A stretch of DNA of 23,892 nt from CAYYUA01 sp964542585. GTDB taxonomy: Bacteria > Bacteroidota > Bacteroidia > CAILMK01 > CAYYUA01. Location: positions 1 through 23,892 of the forward strand of contig CAZIUI010000032.1 of NCBI GenBank assembly GCA_964542585.1, read 5' to 3'. Below are positions 1-7,690 of the stretch, one piece after another. The first letter of the stretch is position 1; each line of letters starts with the position of its first letter. A model generated the notes under the pieces. It was not told the DNA's origin, made no database searches, and saw only the letters and a program-made list of their open reading frames with translations. A program made the position numbers and the translations under genes.

Positions 1-374
1 AGCTCCGTTCCGGTGAAACGATAGCTGAAGCGCTGGAAGCTGTCCAGGGTTATGACCTTCGGGGCTTGCTCTTTAACTGCTCATTACCCGAGACCATTGA
101 AAAAGGCTTACAGGACTTAAAAGGGTTAAATATTCCTTATGGCGGATATGCTAATGGCTTTACCTCGGTGGAACCCCTGAAGCCCGGCGGTACCGTAGAT
201 GCGCTGGCGGCCCGGCAGGATCTTAATGAAAAAAGCTATGCCTGGCAAGTAATGCAATGGGTGGCGGATGGTGCTAGTATAGTTGGTGGTTGTTGCGAGG
301 TAGGACCATCCTATATTGCTGAACTCAGGGATCAGCTTCAGGGTGAGGGTTTCCAGCTAATTTCTCTGGCATAA
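1..374 (+). CDS. Homocysteine S-methyltransferase family protein, C-terminal part
   Basis: The open frame enters from the left edge (first full codon at 3) and stops at 372-374, so only the last ~123 residues are seen. The segment carries FNCS (Cys codon at 78-80) and, near the end, GGCCEVGPSYI (Cys-Cys codons at 291-296). In this family (BHMT, MmuM, the N-terminal part of MetH) the NC and GGCC cysteines hold the zinc that activates homocysteine thiolate for methylation, giving methionine. The stop falls ~25 residues after GGCC, which fits a stand-alone enzyme rather than MetH, where further domains follow. The methyl donor (S-methylmethionine, betaine or other) cannot be judged from this fragment. 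The next gene starts 117 nt downstream, so co-transcription is possible but not shown. Confidence 0.85.
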   Translation, partial: LRSGETIAEALEAVQGYDLRGLLFNCSLPETIEKGLQDLKGLNIPYGGYANGFTSVEPLKPGGTVDALAARQDLNEKSYAWQVMQWVADGASIVGGCCEVGPSYIAELRDQLQGEGFQLISLA

Positions 375-491
375 GGGGAACTGATGCTGTCCAGGGGGAT
401 CGGTTTATTTTGTGCTTTAAAACTTTTCAATAGGCTTGCAAAATACTTATCCCAACCCAACTATTACTGCTGTTATAAAGGCGATTTTTAT

Positions 492-857
492 ATGAAAATA
501 GGTAAGGTTAACTTGAAGCAGAAGTTTGAGGCTTTCTCTGACCAATGGTCACCAAAAGTGGTTGGAGCGTTAAATGGGCAGCAGGTGAAGCTTGCTAAGC
601 TACAGGGCGAGTTTGTTTGGCATCAGCATGAGGAAGAAGATGAGCTTTTTTATGTGGTGAAAGGGATCTTAACCATGGCTTTTCAAGATCAAACTGTGAA
701 CATCCATGAAGGGGAGTTCCTGATCGTACCCAAGGGAGTCGAGCACAAGCCTATAGCTAAAAAAGAAGTGCATGTTATGCTTTTTGAGCCGGCCTCAACA
801 GTAAATACAGGCAATGTGCAGAATAACCTTACCCAGGATGAAGAAAATTGGGTGTAG
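492..857 (+). CDS. Small single-domain cupin protein
   Basis: A 121-residue protein that is essentially one cupin beta-barrel. Cupin motif 1 is visible as WHQHEEEDELFYVVKG (H-x-H, an acidic cluster, then G) and motif 2 as EGEFLIVPKGVEHKP (P-x-G-x-x-H). These supply the usual metal ligands: two His and a Glu in motif 1 and one His in motif 2. Small cupins of this kind bind a metal and act as sugar isomerases, dioxygenases or sensors; no specific reaction can be assigned. The frame stays open upstream to 384, but those 36 residues (LFCALKLFNRLAKY...) are not cupin-like. The ATG at 492 begins with MKIGKVNL, where the domain would be expected to start, so I chose it. No Shine-Dalgarno is obvious, which is common in Bacteroidota. 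Confidence 0.85.
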   Translation: MKIGKVNLKQKFEAFSDQWSPKVVGALNGQQVKLAKLQGEFVWHQHEEEDELFYVVKGILTMAFQDQTVNIHEGEFLIVPKGVEHKPIAKKEVHVMLFEPASTVNTGNVQNNLTQDEENWV

Positions 858-1052
858 GCTTTAAAAAAACTTTATTGCAAGGATTGGGTAAAATAAACCA
901 TTACTGGCTTTGATGCTATGCATAATCAGAATCGGAGGGGGAAAAATACCGAAGCCTAGCTTATTGGAAGCAAGATCGTGGGCATCAGCATGTATCGGAG
1001 CATTAAAGTAAATGGATCGTTATTAGGAAAAAGGGAGGCCATTGGTTTTGCT

Positions 1053-3860
1053 TTACTTGACCACAGTTAGTTTACCGGATTGCTTCATAAACTGGCCGTC
1101 AATGCTGCGGCCTGTAGCTATATACATGTAAGTGCCAACTTGTACCTGCTCGCCTTTGTAAGTGCCATCCCATTGAAAATTGGTCTTGGTTGACTTGTAC
1201 ACTTGCTCTCCCCAGCGGTTGTAGATTTTGATCTCAAAATCCTTGACATTGGTTGCTTCTACTGAAAACTGATCATTCAATCCATCGCCATCCGGGGAAA
1301 AGGCAGTTGGGATGTATAGGTGAGGAGTGGCTTTTACTTCTACAAGCTTTTCCAGGGAATCTGCGCAACCATTTTTACCTTCAGCTACAAGCGTTACGGG
1401 ATATTCACCTACTCCCTGGTAAATATGGCGAGGATTGGCTTGCCGGGATTCATCACCATCCCCGAAATTCCATTTATAGTGTTGTGCTTTTTCGGAACGG
1501 TTATCGATAGCAAGCTTATCCTGGTTTAGGGTGTAGGCGGTTGGTGTATCCGGCTCCAGGAAGGCAAAATCTGCTTTTGGTTGCGGGGATAGCTTAACAT
1601 CGGCAAAAGTGGTATCCTTGCAACCTGCCGGGTTGCTTACGATCAATCTTATTTCTTGATGGCCTGCTGACTTAAATTGGTGAATACCTGTCTGCCCCTT
1701 ACCTGAAGCCCCTGCTTCAAATTGCCAATTATAAACAGAAGCATTCCGGCTCTCCTCAGCGCTAAAAGCGATGGTTTCCGGTACACAACCTTTCACCAGA
1801 GAGGGAGAAACGCTCGCTTTTATCGAGTGAATGTCAATCGGTTTTTTAATTTTGGCTTCACACCCGTTTTGGGCTACAACCCTAGCTTTGATGAAGCCAG
1901 TGTCAATTAAGGGATCTGCATTGGAATCAGCGGTCCATTTGACCGTTGCTTTAACCGAATCAGCATTTGTGTTTAAGTTTCCATTCCGGACTTGCCAATG
2001 AATGGAGTCGATGTTATTGGCTTGAAGCTGGTATTGATTCTTTCCCTTCACACAAACAGCAACCGGACCCTTCATAACAGGGTCCGGAGTCTCCAGTACC
2101 TCAACTTTTTTCTGAATAGTAGTATCACAGCCATACTGGTTGGTCCCGGTCAGGGATACCTGTTTTTCCCCAGCCTTTTCCCATTCCACCGCTATGCTGT
2201 CCTTTTTTTTTCGAAGTTTCCGCCAGTTAAGGTCCAGTCGACCTGCTGATTGTCAGTGTTATTGGTGTTATAGAACACTTGTGATGAATTCTTACACAAT
2301 TGAACCGGGCCCTTGAGCTGAGGGTCCGGCTTTGAATGAATATTCATGGTATGGGTATCCCTGCTTAGGCATCCCTGCTGGTTCTTAGCGGTAACCGTGG
2401 CCACTCCCGACTTGTCGGGAGTGGACCAGTTGATTTGGATGGTGTCGTTTAAGCCCCTGTTTTGGATGTTACCGCCTTCAATCTTCCATTGATAGCGATT
2501 ACCAGGGTTGGGATTGTTCAGAAACACAAATGCCCGGTTACCCTCACAAAAGTCTTTTCGCCCCTGAATGACTGGCTCTGGCTTTTGGTCGATGTTGATA
2601 TTTTTACTGACTGATGTATCACAACCTTGGTTGTTGGTTTCCGTTAGGCTTACGGTTCCAGTACCGCTGCTACCCCACTCTACTGTGATACTATCAGTGC
2701 TTGAGCCTTTTGTAATAGTCCCGCCGGATACCGTCCAACTAAAGGTGTGAGTACTATCCGAATTTACGTGGTAAGCTGTGATGCTTTCTTCACATATTGG
2801 GCTTTTTCCCTGAATAACTGGGGAGGGCTTGGGATCGATGGTGATATCCTTGCTTACAGTTGTATCACAGCCACTACCATTGGTTTCGGTCAGTTTAACT
2901 TTACCGCTCCCACTGGATCCCCAATTAACGGTTATGCTATCCGTGCCGCTGCCGTTCTTAATGGTGCCACCTGTAACAGTCCAGTTGTAAGAACTACCGG
3001 CACTGCCTGATGTAGTGTAAGCCGTAGTGCTGTTTGTACAAAGCGTATCCTTCCCTGAAATAGCTGTTGTAGGCTTGGGATCGATATGGATGGGCTTATT
3101 CACGGTAGTATCGCAGCCGGAGGCGTTAGTCGNNNNNNNNNNNNNNNNNNNNNNNNNNNNNNNNNNNNNNNNNNNNNNNNNNNNNNNNNNNNNNNNNNNN
3201 NNNNNNNNNNNNNNNNNNNNNNNNNNNNNNNNGGCTATTGGTAAATGCACAAACGGTATCCTTCCCGGTTATGGCTGGTGCTGGTTTCGGATCGATATGG
3301 ATGGGCTTATTCACGGTAGTATCGCAGCCGGAGGCGTTAGTCGTTTTTAGCTGAACATGGCCGCTATCAGTTCCCTTCCAATCTACTGTAATGCTATCGG
3401 TTCCGCTACCGCTTGCTATCGTACCGCCTGTCACCGTCCAGTTGTAGGTGTAGCCACTCTTATTACTGGTAGTGTAGGCATGGCTATTGGTAAATGCACA
3501 AACGGTATCCTTCCCGGTTATGGCTGGTGCTGGTTTGGGAGCAATGTAAATGGAATCTCGGACGGTAGAGTCACAATTACTATTGTTGGTCTCGGTTAGT
3601 TTAATAACTCCCGTATCATTCCCGCTTTTCCAGTTGACCAGGATGGTGTCCGTATTTTGTCCTTGAATAATCTTTCCGCCCTGTACGGTCCAGCTGTAAG
3701 CGTGGCCGCTGTCATAAGGCGTGGTATATTGGTGCGAATCCGTGTAAGCACAAACTGTATCGCTCACCGCATGAGCATTCATCGATAGGCTAAGCATGCT
3801 GATGAGCAGCAGCATTAACCTAAAGAGCTTTTGGCCATTAATTGTAAAGTGTTGTATCAT
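1053..3860 (-). CDS. PKD-like repeat surface protein with T9SS type B sorting domain (frameshifted, contains assembly gap)
   Basis: Read as one gene from ATG at 3860. A clear signal peptide (MIQHFTINGQKLFRLMLLLISMLSLSM..., likely cut after AHA) is followed by repeats of ~82-86 residues. Each repeat has the form GKDTVC...YxWTVTGG...DSITVxW...NxxGCDTT...PKPxPxI, matching PKD-like/Ig-like domains of Bacteroidota adhesins. Near the C-terminus there is a canonical PKD domain (WNFGDG) and then a gliding-motility/CHU_C type B sorting domain (IPTAFSPDGDGLNDQF ... GTYMYIATG ... KLTVVK). Two lesions break the frame. A 100-N gap at 3133-3232 lies inside near-identical repeats. A nine-A tract (2203-2211) puts the last 378 residues in the -1 frame. 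Both sides of each lesion fit the same repeat register, so this is one coding unit. It is probably exported by T9SS and displayed on the surface. Exact length is unknown because of the gap. Confidence 0.85.
2203..2211 (-). other. Nine-A homopolymer at the frameshift point of the type B surface protein
   Basis: On the - strand the codons run GAA AAA AAA AGG ACA GCA TAG, ending the upstream frame. The downstream frame resumes as AAG GAC AGC ATA GCG GTG GAA TGG (K D S I A V E W). That matches the DSITVEW strand of every other repeat. A -1 shift, or a tract of 7 or 10 A, restores one continuous protein. A sequencing or assembly error, transcriptional slippage, ribosomal slippage on A-AAA-AAA, and phase variation all remain possible. 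Confidence 0.85.
2401..2424. repeat. Perfect 11-bp palindrome inside the surface-protein gene
   Basis: Arms CCACTCCCGAC (2401-2411) and GTCGGGAGTGG (2414-2424) are separated by only TT. On the - strand it codes for STPDKSGV within one PKD-like unit. That stretch is about two residues longer than the matching loop (GSSGTGTV) in neighbouring units. The core CCCGA-TT-TCGGG resembles the hairpin ATCCCGAT-tt-ATCGGGAT in the structured repeat near 23872-23889. Confidence 0.7.
3078..3536 (-). repeat. Near-identical 249-nt PKD-like repeat units flanking the assembly gap
   Basis: 3233-3287 is identical to 3482-3536 (offset 249 nt, 83 codons). 3078-3132 is identical to 3289-3343 (offset 211 nt across the gap). 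The repeat unit therefore runs directly into both sides of the N run, which explains why the assembler could not resolve it. Other units in the same gene are more diverged, so the copies around the gap look like recent tandem duplications. Confidence 0.9.
3133..3232. other. Assembly gap (100 N)
   Basis: Exactly 100 N, the usual placeholder for a gap of unknown size. If the missing piece completes one 249-nt unit, the true length is 138 nt (or 138 plus multiples of about 249). A length of 138 also brings the two flanking reading frames into phase, whereas 100 does not. The apparent frame change across the gap is thus an artefact of the placeholder length. Confidence 0.95.
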
Positions 3861-3883
3861 AGTTTTAGCTTTAGGGGTTATAC

Positions 3884-5425
3884 TTATTTTGATCTGATAA
3901 TAGGTGATGGTTTTGGTCTTATGACCACTACCTGCTGACTGCTTTGTTGGCAGCCTTGATTCCCGGTTTTAACCAGGCTTACGTTACCGGTTCCAGCTTT
4001 GCGCCAGTCCACGGCAATGCTGTGGGTACCTGAACCTGACTCAATTGAGCCACCCTTTATTGACCACGCATACTGGAATCCACTCTTATTAGAAGTGTTA
4101 TATGCAAGGCTATCTGTAAAAGCACAAACCGTATCTTTTCCCTGAATGACGGTACTCGGATATCGACTAACGATAATGGTATCGGTCACTTTTGAACTAC
4201 AACCAGCCTTATTGGTCTCCGTTAAGGTTATTATGCCCTGACCAGTGGAGTCCCATCGGATATTTGTAGAGTCACTTGATTGACCTTTTACGATGTTACC
4301 AATGCTGGAAACCTGCCATAGATAGGTGTTGGGAGAGGAATTAGCCGTGTAGTAAACTGCTGTATCATTGATTCCACAGGTAGTATCCTTCCCATTGATT
4401 GCTGGATTGGTCATTTTTATGGCTTTGGCATTCAATTGAAAAGTGTCTTGATCAGGCTGGCAGTACCCTTTATCCGTGACCGTTACCGAATATTGGCCCG
4501 TATCAGCACGGATACTTTGGCTTGTGCTCCCCGTATTCCATTGATAGCTGTAAGGGGGATCCCCGCCTTTGATGTTGGCTTGGAGTGTTGCACTATCCTT
4601 TTGGTTTGAACATGTCAAACTATCGGTAACAAATTCGATCTGTGTACGCAGGCTATCCTTTAGATGCACCATCAGCGTGTCATATACCGTATCGGTAGCA
4701 CATTGGTAAGAGGGGATACCGCTTACCCGGAACTGAACGCTATCCGGGAAACCCTTTTTCAAGTTGATGTAAGTTGTATCACAACCAGTGGTGCAGCTCA
4801 GGAAAGAGTCATAAAAAGGGTTATGGGTAACGGAAGACCACTGAATGGTGCTGTCAGTAAAGCTATCTACCGCCATTAGCCCAGAACAGCCGTCATAAAC
4901 AACAGAATCACCCTTGATCGTGGGTTTAGGCTTGGAAGTGATACGATAACCATTTGGATTGTTTCCGGGCTTGCAGAAGGTTATTGAGAAGGAATCTTTA
5001 TTGTTAATGCATACCGTATTTCCGGGAAACTTGGGGTTACCACTGCAATCGATCTCGTAATTGAGGGACCCGCCAGGCACTGCACCACTAGTTATTTCAA
5101 CTTTGAAGGCAATTGCCTGCGGATCCAGCTGCACATCAAATTGAACGCAATTATTCTTATTACAGCAGTTATTACTCCTTATTAGACCAGAGGTATCAAA
5201 AACACCTGAAGGTTGGCCTCTCAGATCTACGCTAATCGGGCTGCAACTCCCGGGTGGGCCTCCACCTCCTTGGGCGTAAACCTTACCTGATAGCGCTAAA
5301 AAGCCTAGCAGGAGTACAAACCCGCAAGAAAATAAGTATGTTATGGTATAATATAGCCTCAATAGCTGAAACCCTATAGTAATGAATAATCTTCTCAGGA
5401 CGGACACTACGGTACCTGTAACCAA
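3884..5425 (-). CDS. Secreted SprB/PKD-like repeat protein lacking a C-terminal sorting domain
   Basis: 513 residues. A long, hydrophobic N-terminus (FSCGFVLLLGFLALSGKVYAQ, likely cut after YAQ) is followed by a Cys-rich N-terminal region (~55-170) that I do not recognise as a named domain. A SprB-like repeat follows (DSLTCSNQKDSATLQ... GGDPPYSYQWNTGST ... GQYSVTVTDKG), then two PKD-like units (NGKDTTCGIND... and QGKDTVCAFTDS...). It ends at PKPSPIIRSK, exactly at a repeat boundary, with three stop codons close together in frame. No type A or B T9SS sorting domain is present, although a signal peptide is. The downstream gene starts 23 nt later on the same strand, carries the same repeats and does have a sorting domain, so the two are probably one operon and may derive from one ancestral gene. 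The ATG at 5425 is the only in-frame Met upstream of the signal peptide. Confidence 0.8.
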   Translation of the reverse strand: MVTGTVVSVLRRLFITIGFQLLRLYYTITYLFSCGFVLLLGFLALSGKVYAQGGGGPPGSCSPISVDLRGQPSGVFDTSGLIRSNNCCNKNNCVQFDVQLDPQAIAFKVEITSGAVPGGSLNYEIDCSGNPKFPGNTVCINNKDSFSITFCKPGNNPNGYRITSKPKPTIKGDSVVYDGCSGLMAVDSFTDSTIQWSSVTHNPFYDSFLSCTTGCDTTYINLKKGFPDSVQFRVSGIPSYQCATDTVYDTLMVHLKDSLRTQIEFVTDSLTCSNQKDSATLQANIKGGDPPYSYQWNTGSTSQSIRADTGQYSVTVTDKGYCQPDQDTFQLNAKAIKMTNPAINGKDTTCGINDTAVYYTANSSPNTYLWQVSSIGNIVKGQSSDSTNIRWDSTGQGIITLTETNKAGCSSKVTDTIIVSRYPSTVIQGKDTVCAFTDSLAYNTSNKSGFQYAWSIKGGSIESGSGTHSIAVDWRKAGTGNVSLVKTGNQGCQQSSQQVVVIRPKPSPIIRSK

Positions 5426-5822
5426 TCGCTGTTTAAAATAGAGCGGTGAACGCCCATACCTTGGACAAGCAGCTAGCTGCGCTGCTTCAACAACAATTAT
5501 TTAAAGGTCACAGGCCGCCATAGAACACATAAAAGCGGTAAAAAGGATACTGGGATGAGGCCTGAGAAAAGCCAATAGCAAGGGTGAGCTGGCCTTTCAA
5601 AATGCCAAAAAGGCAGGGGAGGGCTTAAGTAAGGATGTGTCATAATAAACTTTTTATTCCTTTTGAGTTGGAGCCATCAAGCATCACAACTGATGAAGGC
5701 CCTTCTTTTCACATCGCTTTCGAGGGGTAAAGCGAGGCGAGGGGTAGATTAACCCTTAATTTGTTTATCAAATCAAGCGTCTTTCATAAAAGGATCTTCA
5801 TGCAGTTGTGAATGCAATGGCC

Positions 5823-5896
5823 ATGAAACAGGTAAAATTTTGACTAAATAAACCTTTTTTGGGTGGATCATTATGTTTTTAATTTACCTGTTTCAT
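5823..5896. repeat. 14-bp inverted repeat
   Basis: ATGAAACAGGTAAA (5823-5836) and its exact complement TTTACCTGTTTCAT (5883-5896) are separated by 46 nt. A second shorter pair, GACTAAAT (5842-5849) and ATTTAGTC (5911-5918), interlocks with it rather than nesting. It lies between two - strand surface-protein genes. It could fold in RNA or be the ends of a small element; there is no transposase or target duplication to support the latter. Confidence 0.6.
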
Positions 5897-5899
5897 CTT

Positions 5900-5929
5900 C
5901 AAAATTAGCCATTTAGTCTAAACAAACAA
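5900..5929 (-). promoter_or_regulatory. Candidate Bacteroidota promoter facing the surface-protein operon
   Basis: On the - strand TTG (5929-5927), 19 nt, then TAATTTTG (5907-5900) fits TTG-N17-23-TAnnTTTG. It points toward the gene starting at 5425, with an implied leader of ~470 nt that would include the 14-bp inverted repeat. Two genes' worth of surface repeats could be expressed from it, but no transcript evidence exists here. Confidence 0.4.
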
Positions 5930-6149
5930 GTATTTTATCTAATAATTTAACGATTTCATCGACTAAAAGGCGTTTATTCCTTTATATGGGCATCTTTTGC
6001 TAAAGGTCAGGTTAAAGTTAAATCTGATCATGTAGCTACTTTAGATACGAACCGCCCAATAATTGTCTGCTACTTTTGGCAAAGGCAAACCCCGATTTAA
6101 GGCTCTGGAGACGCAGTTAGCGTTTCATTAAGCAAATTTGGAGGCTTTT

Positions 6150-7463
6150 TTAAGGAAGGAGAATGAGCTTTTTAACTACTTGATTATTAGCGGTTCGGAT
6201 CTTAACGATGTAAGTACCAGCGGTTAGAAATGGTAATCTAAAACGCGGGTGGCTACGATCAACCTTATGCCATTCTTTGACCAGAAGCCCATTTGGTTTT
6301 TCCACTTTAACGCTCTTTGCAGTGGAACAATGAATAGCAAAGGAATTTCGGGCAGGATTGGGGTATAATTTAACTGGCTTTTGGCGGTGCATTATTTCAT
6401 CAGTTTTGCTAGTAAGAGAAGCGGGAAATACCTGCCTTAACGCTGTTAGCATTTTGCGCCATCCAGTGCTATCAGACCGCAGGCGGGAGAGTTCTTGCTC
6501 TACATGCAGGAACTGTCCGTTGCCCGTTGTTGCATTCTGCGTACAAGGTGCCGGGCTGTTATTGATCAAGCGACCTTGGACATTGTTGAAAGCCCACAAA
6601 GCCTCGGGTAAGGTATCGCGATGAGCAATGCCGAACGTTAAAACGGAATCGGTCTGCTTTAGCACCTTAGCCATTTGATTGGCGAAAGCTTTATTAGTTT
6701 TTTGTCGTGTGCCATTGCTGAGGTACCCATAAGGTTCGGAAGCACTCCGAGCAAAACCGTGGAACTGAATAAAAACTGGGTTCTCAAGGGATCGGTTGGC
6801 AGTAGCAGTGGCTTCTTGGTAACCGGAATTCACTACATGCGCCATGTCAGAAATACGGTAAGGGGAAGGGTTCTTATCGCAAACAGTTGTGGTCCCTGAA
6901 CAAGTACTGGTATCTGTATGGTTGCAGCGGTGGACGCTGCTCAGAAAGAGGGCCCTGGCTTTTAGGCGCTTGAAACAAAAAACAGCTTCATCTCCTGTGT
7001 TAAGATCAAATTTGGGATGAGGAGCCTGTAGGATCAACGATGGTCTTAAAGATGCTTTCGAAAAGGCATACAGCCCCCAATGATGCTTAACCGGTTTTTC
7101 GGCTTGTAGCAAATAAAAGCTGTCAGTTGGTTTTTGACTGGTATCACTGAAAAGCAGGACCTCGTAGTCAAAAGCGGATGCTTGGTTACGGGCCTGGACT
7201 ATCTTTCCTGACAATAGGTTTTCAATTGCCTTCCCAATGGCTTGGCGGTTTTGTGCGGCAGGAGGCCGGTAATCATTTTGACCTGCCCCTGGCATTTGAT
7301 CTATCCGGTTTTGGAGGTACCGGTCCAGGTTACCGGAACGGGTTTGGCCCTTGGCATTTAAAGCCATGATGAGCAGCAAAGTCAGGCAAAAGGTTAATGG
7401 ACTTTGCTTTGAGTATTTTATTGAGAAAAATGTGTAAGGGATGCCCTTCAGGTTAGCAAACAT
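6150..7463 (-). CDS. Secreted protein of unknown function with conserved His motifs and T9SS type A sorting domain
   Basis: 437 residues from the ATG at 7463; an upstream ATG at 7583 adds 40 residues with no signal-peptide character, so I prefer 7463. A signal peptide (SPLTFCLTLLLIMALNAKGQ, ~21-40) precedes a ~310-residue body. The C-terminus has a type A sorting domain (KLYPNPARNSF, ~365-437, ending in TAGTYIVKIRT...VKKLILLP). The body shows spaced motifs: QAPHPKFDLNTG (H149, D153), SSVHR (H179), SDMAH (H209), FIQFHGF (H235) and FLHVEQELSRLR (H320, E322). These resemble metal ligands of amidohydrolase-like enzymes (N-formylglutamate or poly-gamma-glutamate hydrolase type), but the match is by eye only. 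Cys-rich stretches (NHTDTSTCSG, TVCDK) suggest disulfides in an extracellular protein. It is divergent from the ZIP transporter gene across a 227-nt spacer. Confidence 0.7.
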   Translation of the reverse strand: MFANLKGIPYTFFSIKYSKQSPLTFCLTLLLIMALNAKGQTRSGNLDRYLQNRIDQMPGAGQNDYRPPAAQNRQAIGKAIENLLSGKIVQARNQASAFDYEVLLFSDTSQKPTDSFYLLQAEKPVKHHWGLYAFSKASLRPSLILQAPHPKFDLNTGDEAVFCFKRLKARALFLSSVHRCNHTDTSTCSGTTTVCDKNPSPYRISDMAHVVNSGYQEATATANRSLENPVFIQFHGFARSASEPYGYLSNGTRQKTNKAFANQMAKVLKQTDSVLTFGIAHRDTLPEALWAFNNVQGRLINNSPAPCTQNATTGNGQFLHVEQELSRLRSDSTGWRKMLTALRQVFPASLTSKTDEIMHRQKPVKLYPNPARNSFAIHCSTAKSVKVEKPNGLLVKEWHKVDRSHPRFRLPFLTAGTYIVKIRTANNQVVKKLILLP

Positions 7464-7632
7464 ATAATCGCTTTTTGGGGAATGGTTGAAAGTATTCAAA
7501 ATTGGCCATGGACAATCAATACAATAAACTATTTGGTAAAACCTTAAGTTGTCACAGGTTGATGTAATTAATTTATTAAACATTGCACTTATACTTTTCC
7601 AGCCTTTTCAGTTTTTATTAGAGTTTTTTTAC

Positions 7633-7663
7633 TTGTGCCAGTTTAGGACCTGCTGTACATTTG
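7633..7663 (+). promoter_or_regulatory. Promoter of the ZIP transporter gene
   Basis: TTG (7633-7635), 20 nt, then TACATTTG (7656-7663) matches the Bacteroidota sigma consensus TTG-N17-23-TAnnTTTG. It predicts a start of transcription near 7670 and a leader of ~20 nt ahead of the TTG start codon at 7691. This supports that start over the ATG at 7727. Confidence 0.7.
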
Positions 7664-7690
7664 CTTATACAGTAGACAAACAGGTGCTCA

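Larger units (their letters stand above)
5426..6149. other. Gene-poor intergenic stretch with possible coding relics
   Basis: No convincing gene in 724 nt. Short open fragments occur on the + strand at 5446-5520 (starts VNAHTLDKQLAALLQQQLF) and, in another frame, at 5520-5645 (IEHIKAVKRILG, TGA, then ELAFQNAKKAGEGLSKDVS). They could be remains of a decayed gene or chance. A 9-nt direct repeat CGAGGGGTA lies at 5721-5729 and 5738-5746. The inverted repeat and candidate promoter are listed separately. Confidence 0.4.

Noticed and set aside
384..491. N-terminal extension of the cupin protein by 36 residues
   Set aside because: The extra residues are not cupin-like and the ATG at 492 starts the domain cleanly.
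3126..3250. Genuine frameshift or gene boundary at the N run
   Set aside because: The frame change is explained by the arbitrary 100-N length; repeats on both sides belong to one array.
7464..7583. Longer start for the His-motif secreted protein
   Set aside because: It would bury the signal peptide 60 residues deep; the ATG at 7463 places it normally.
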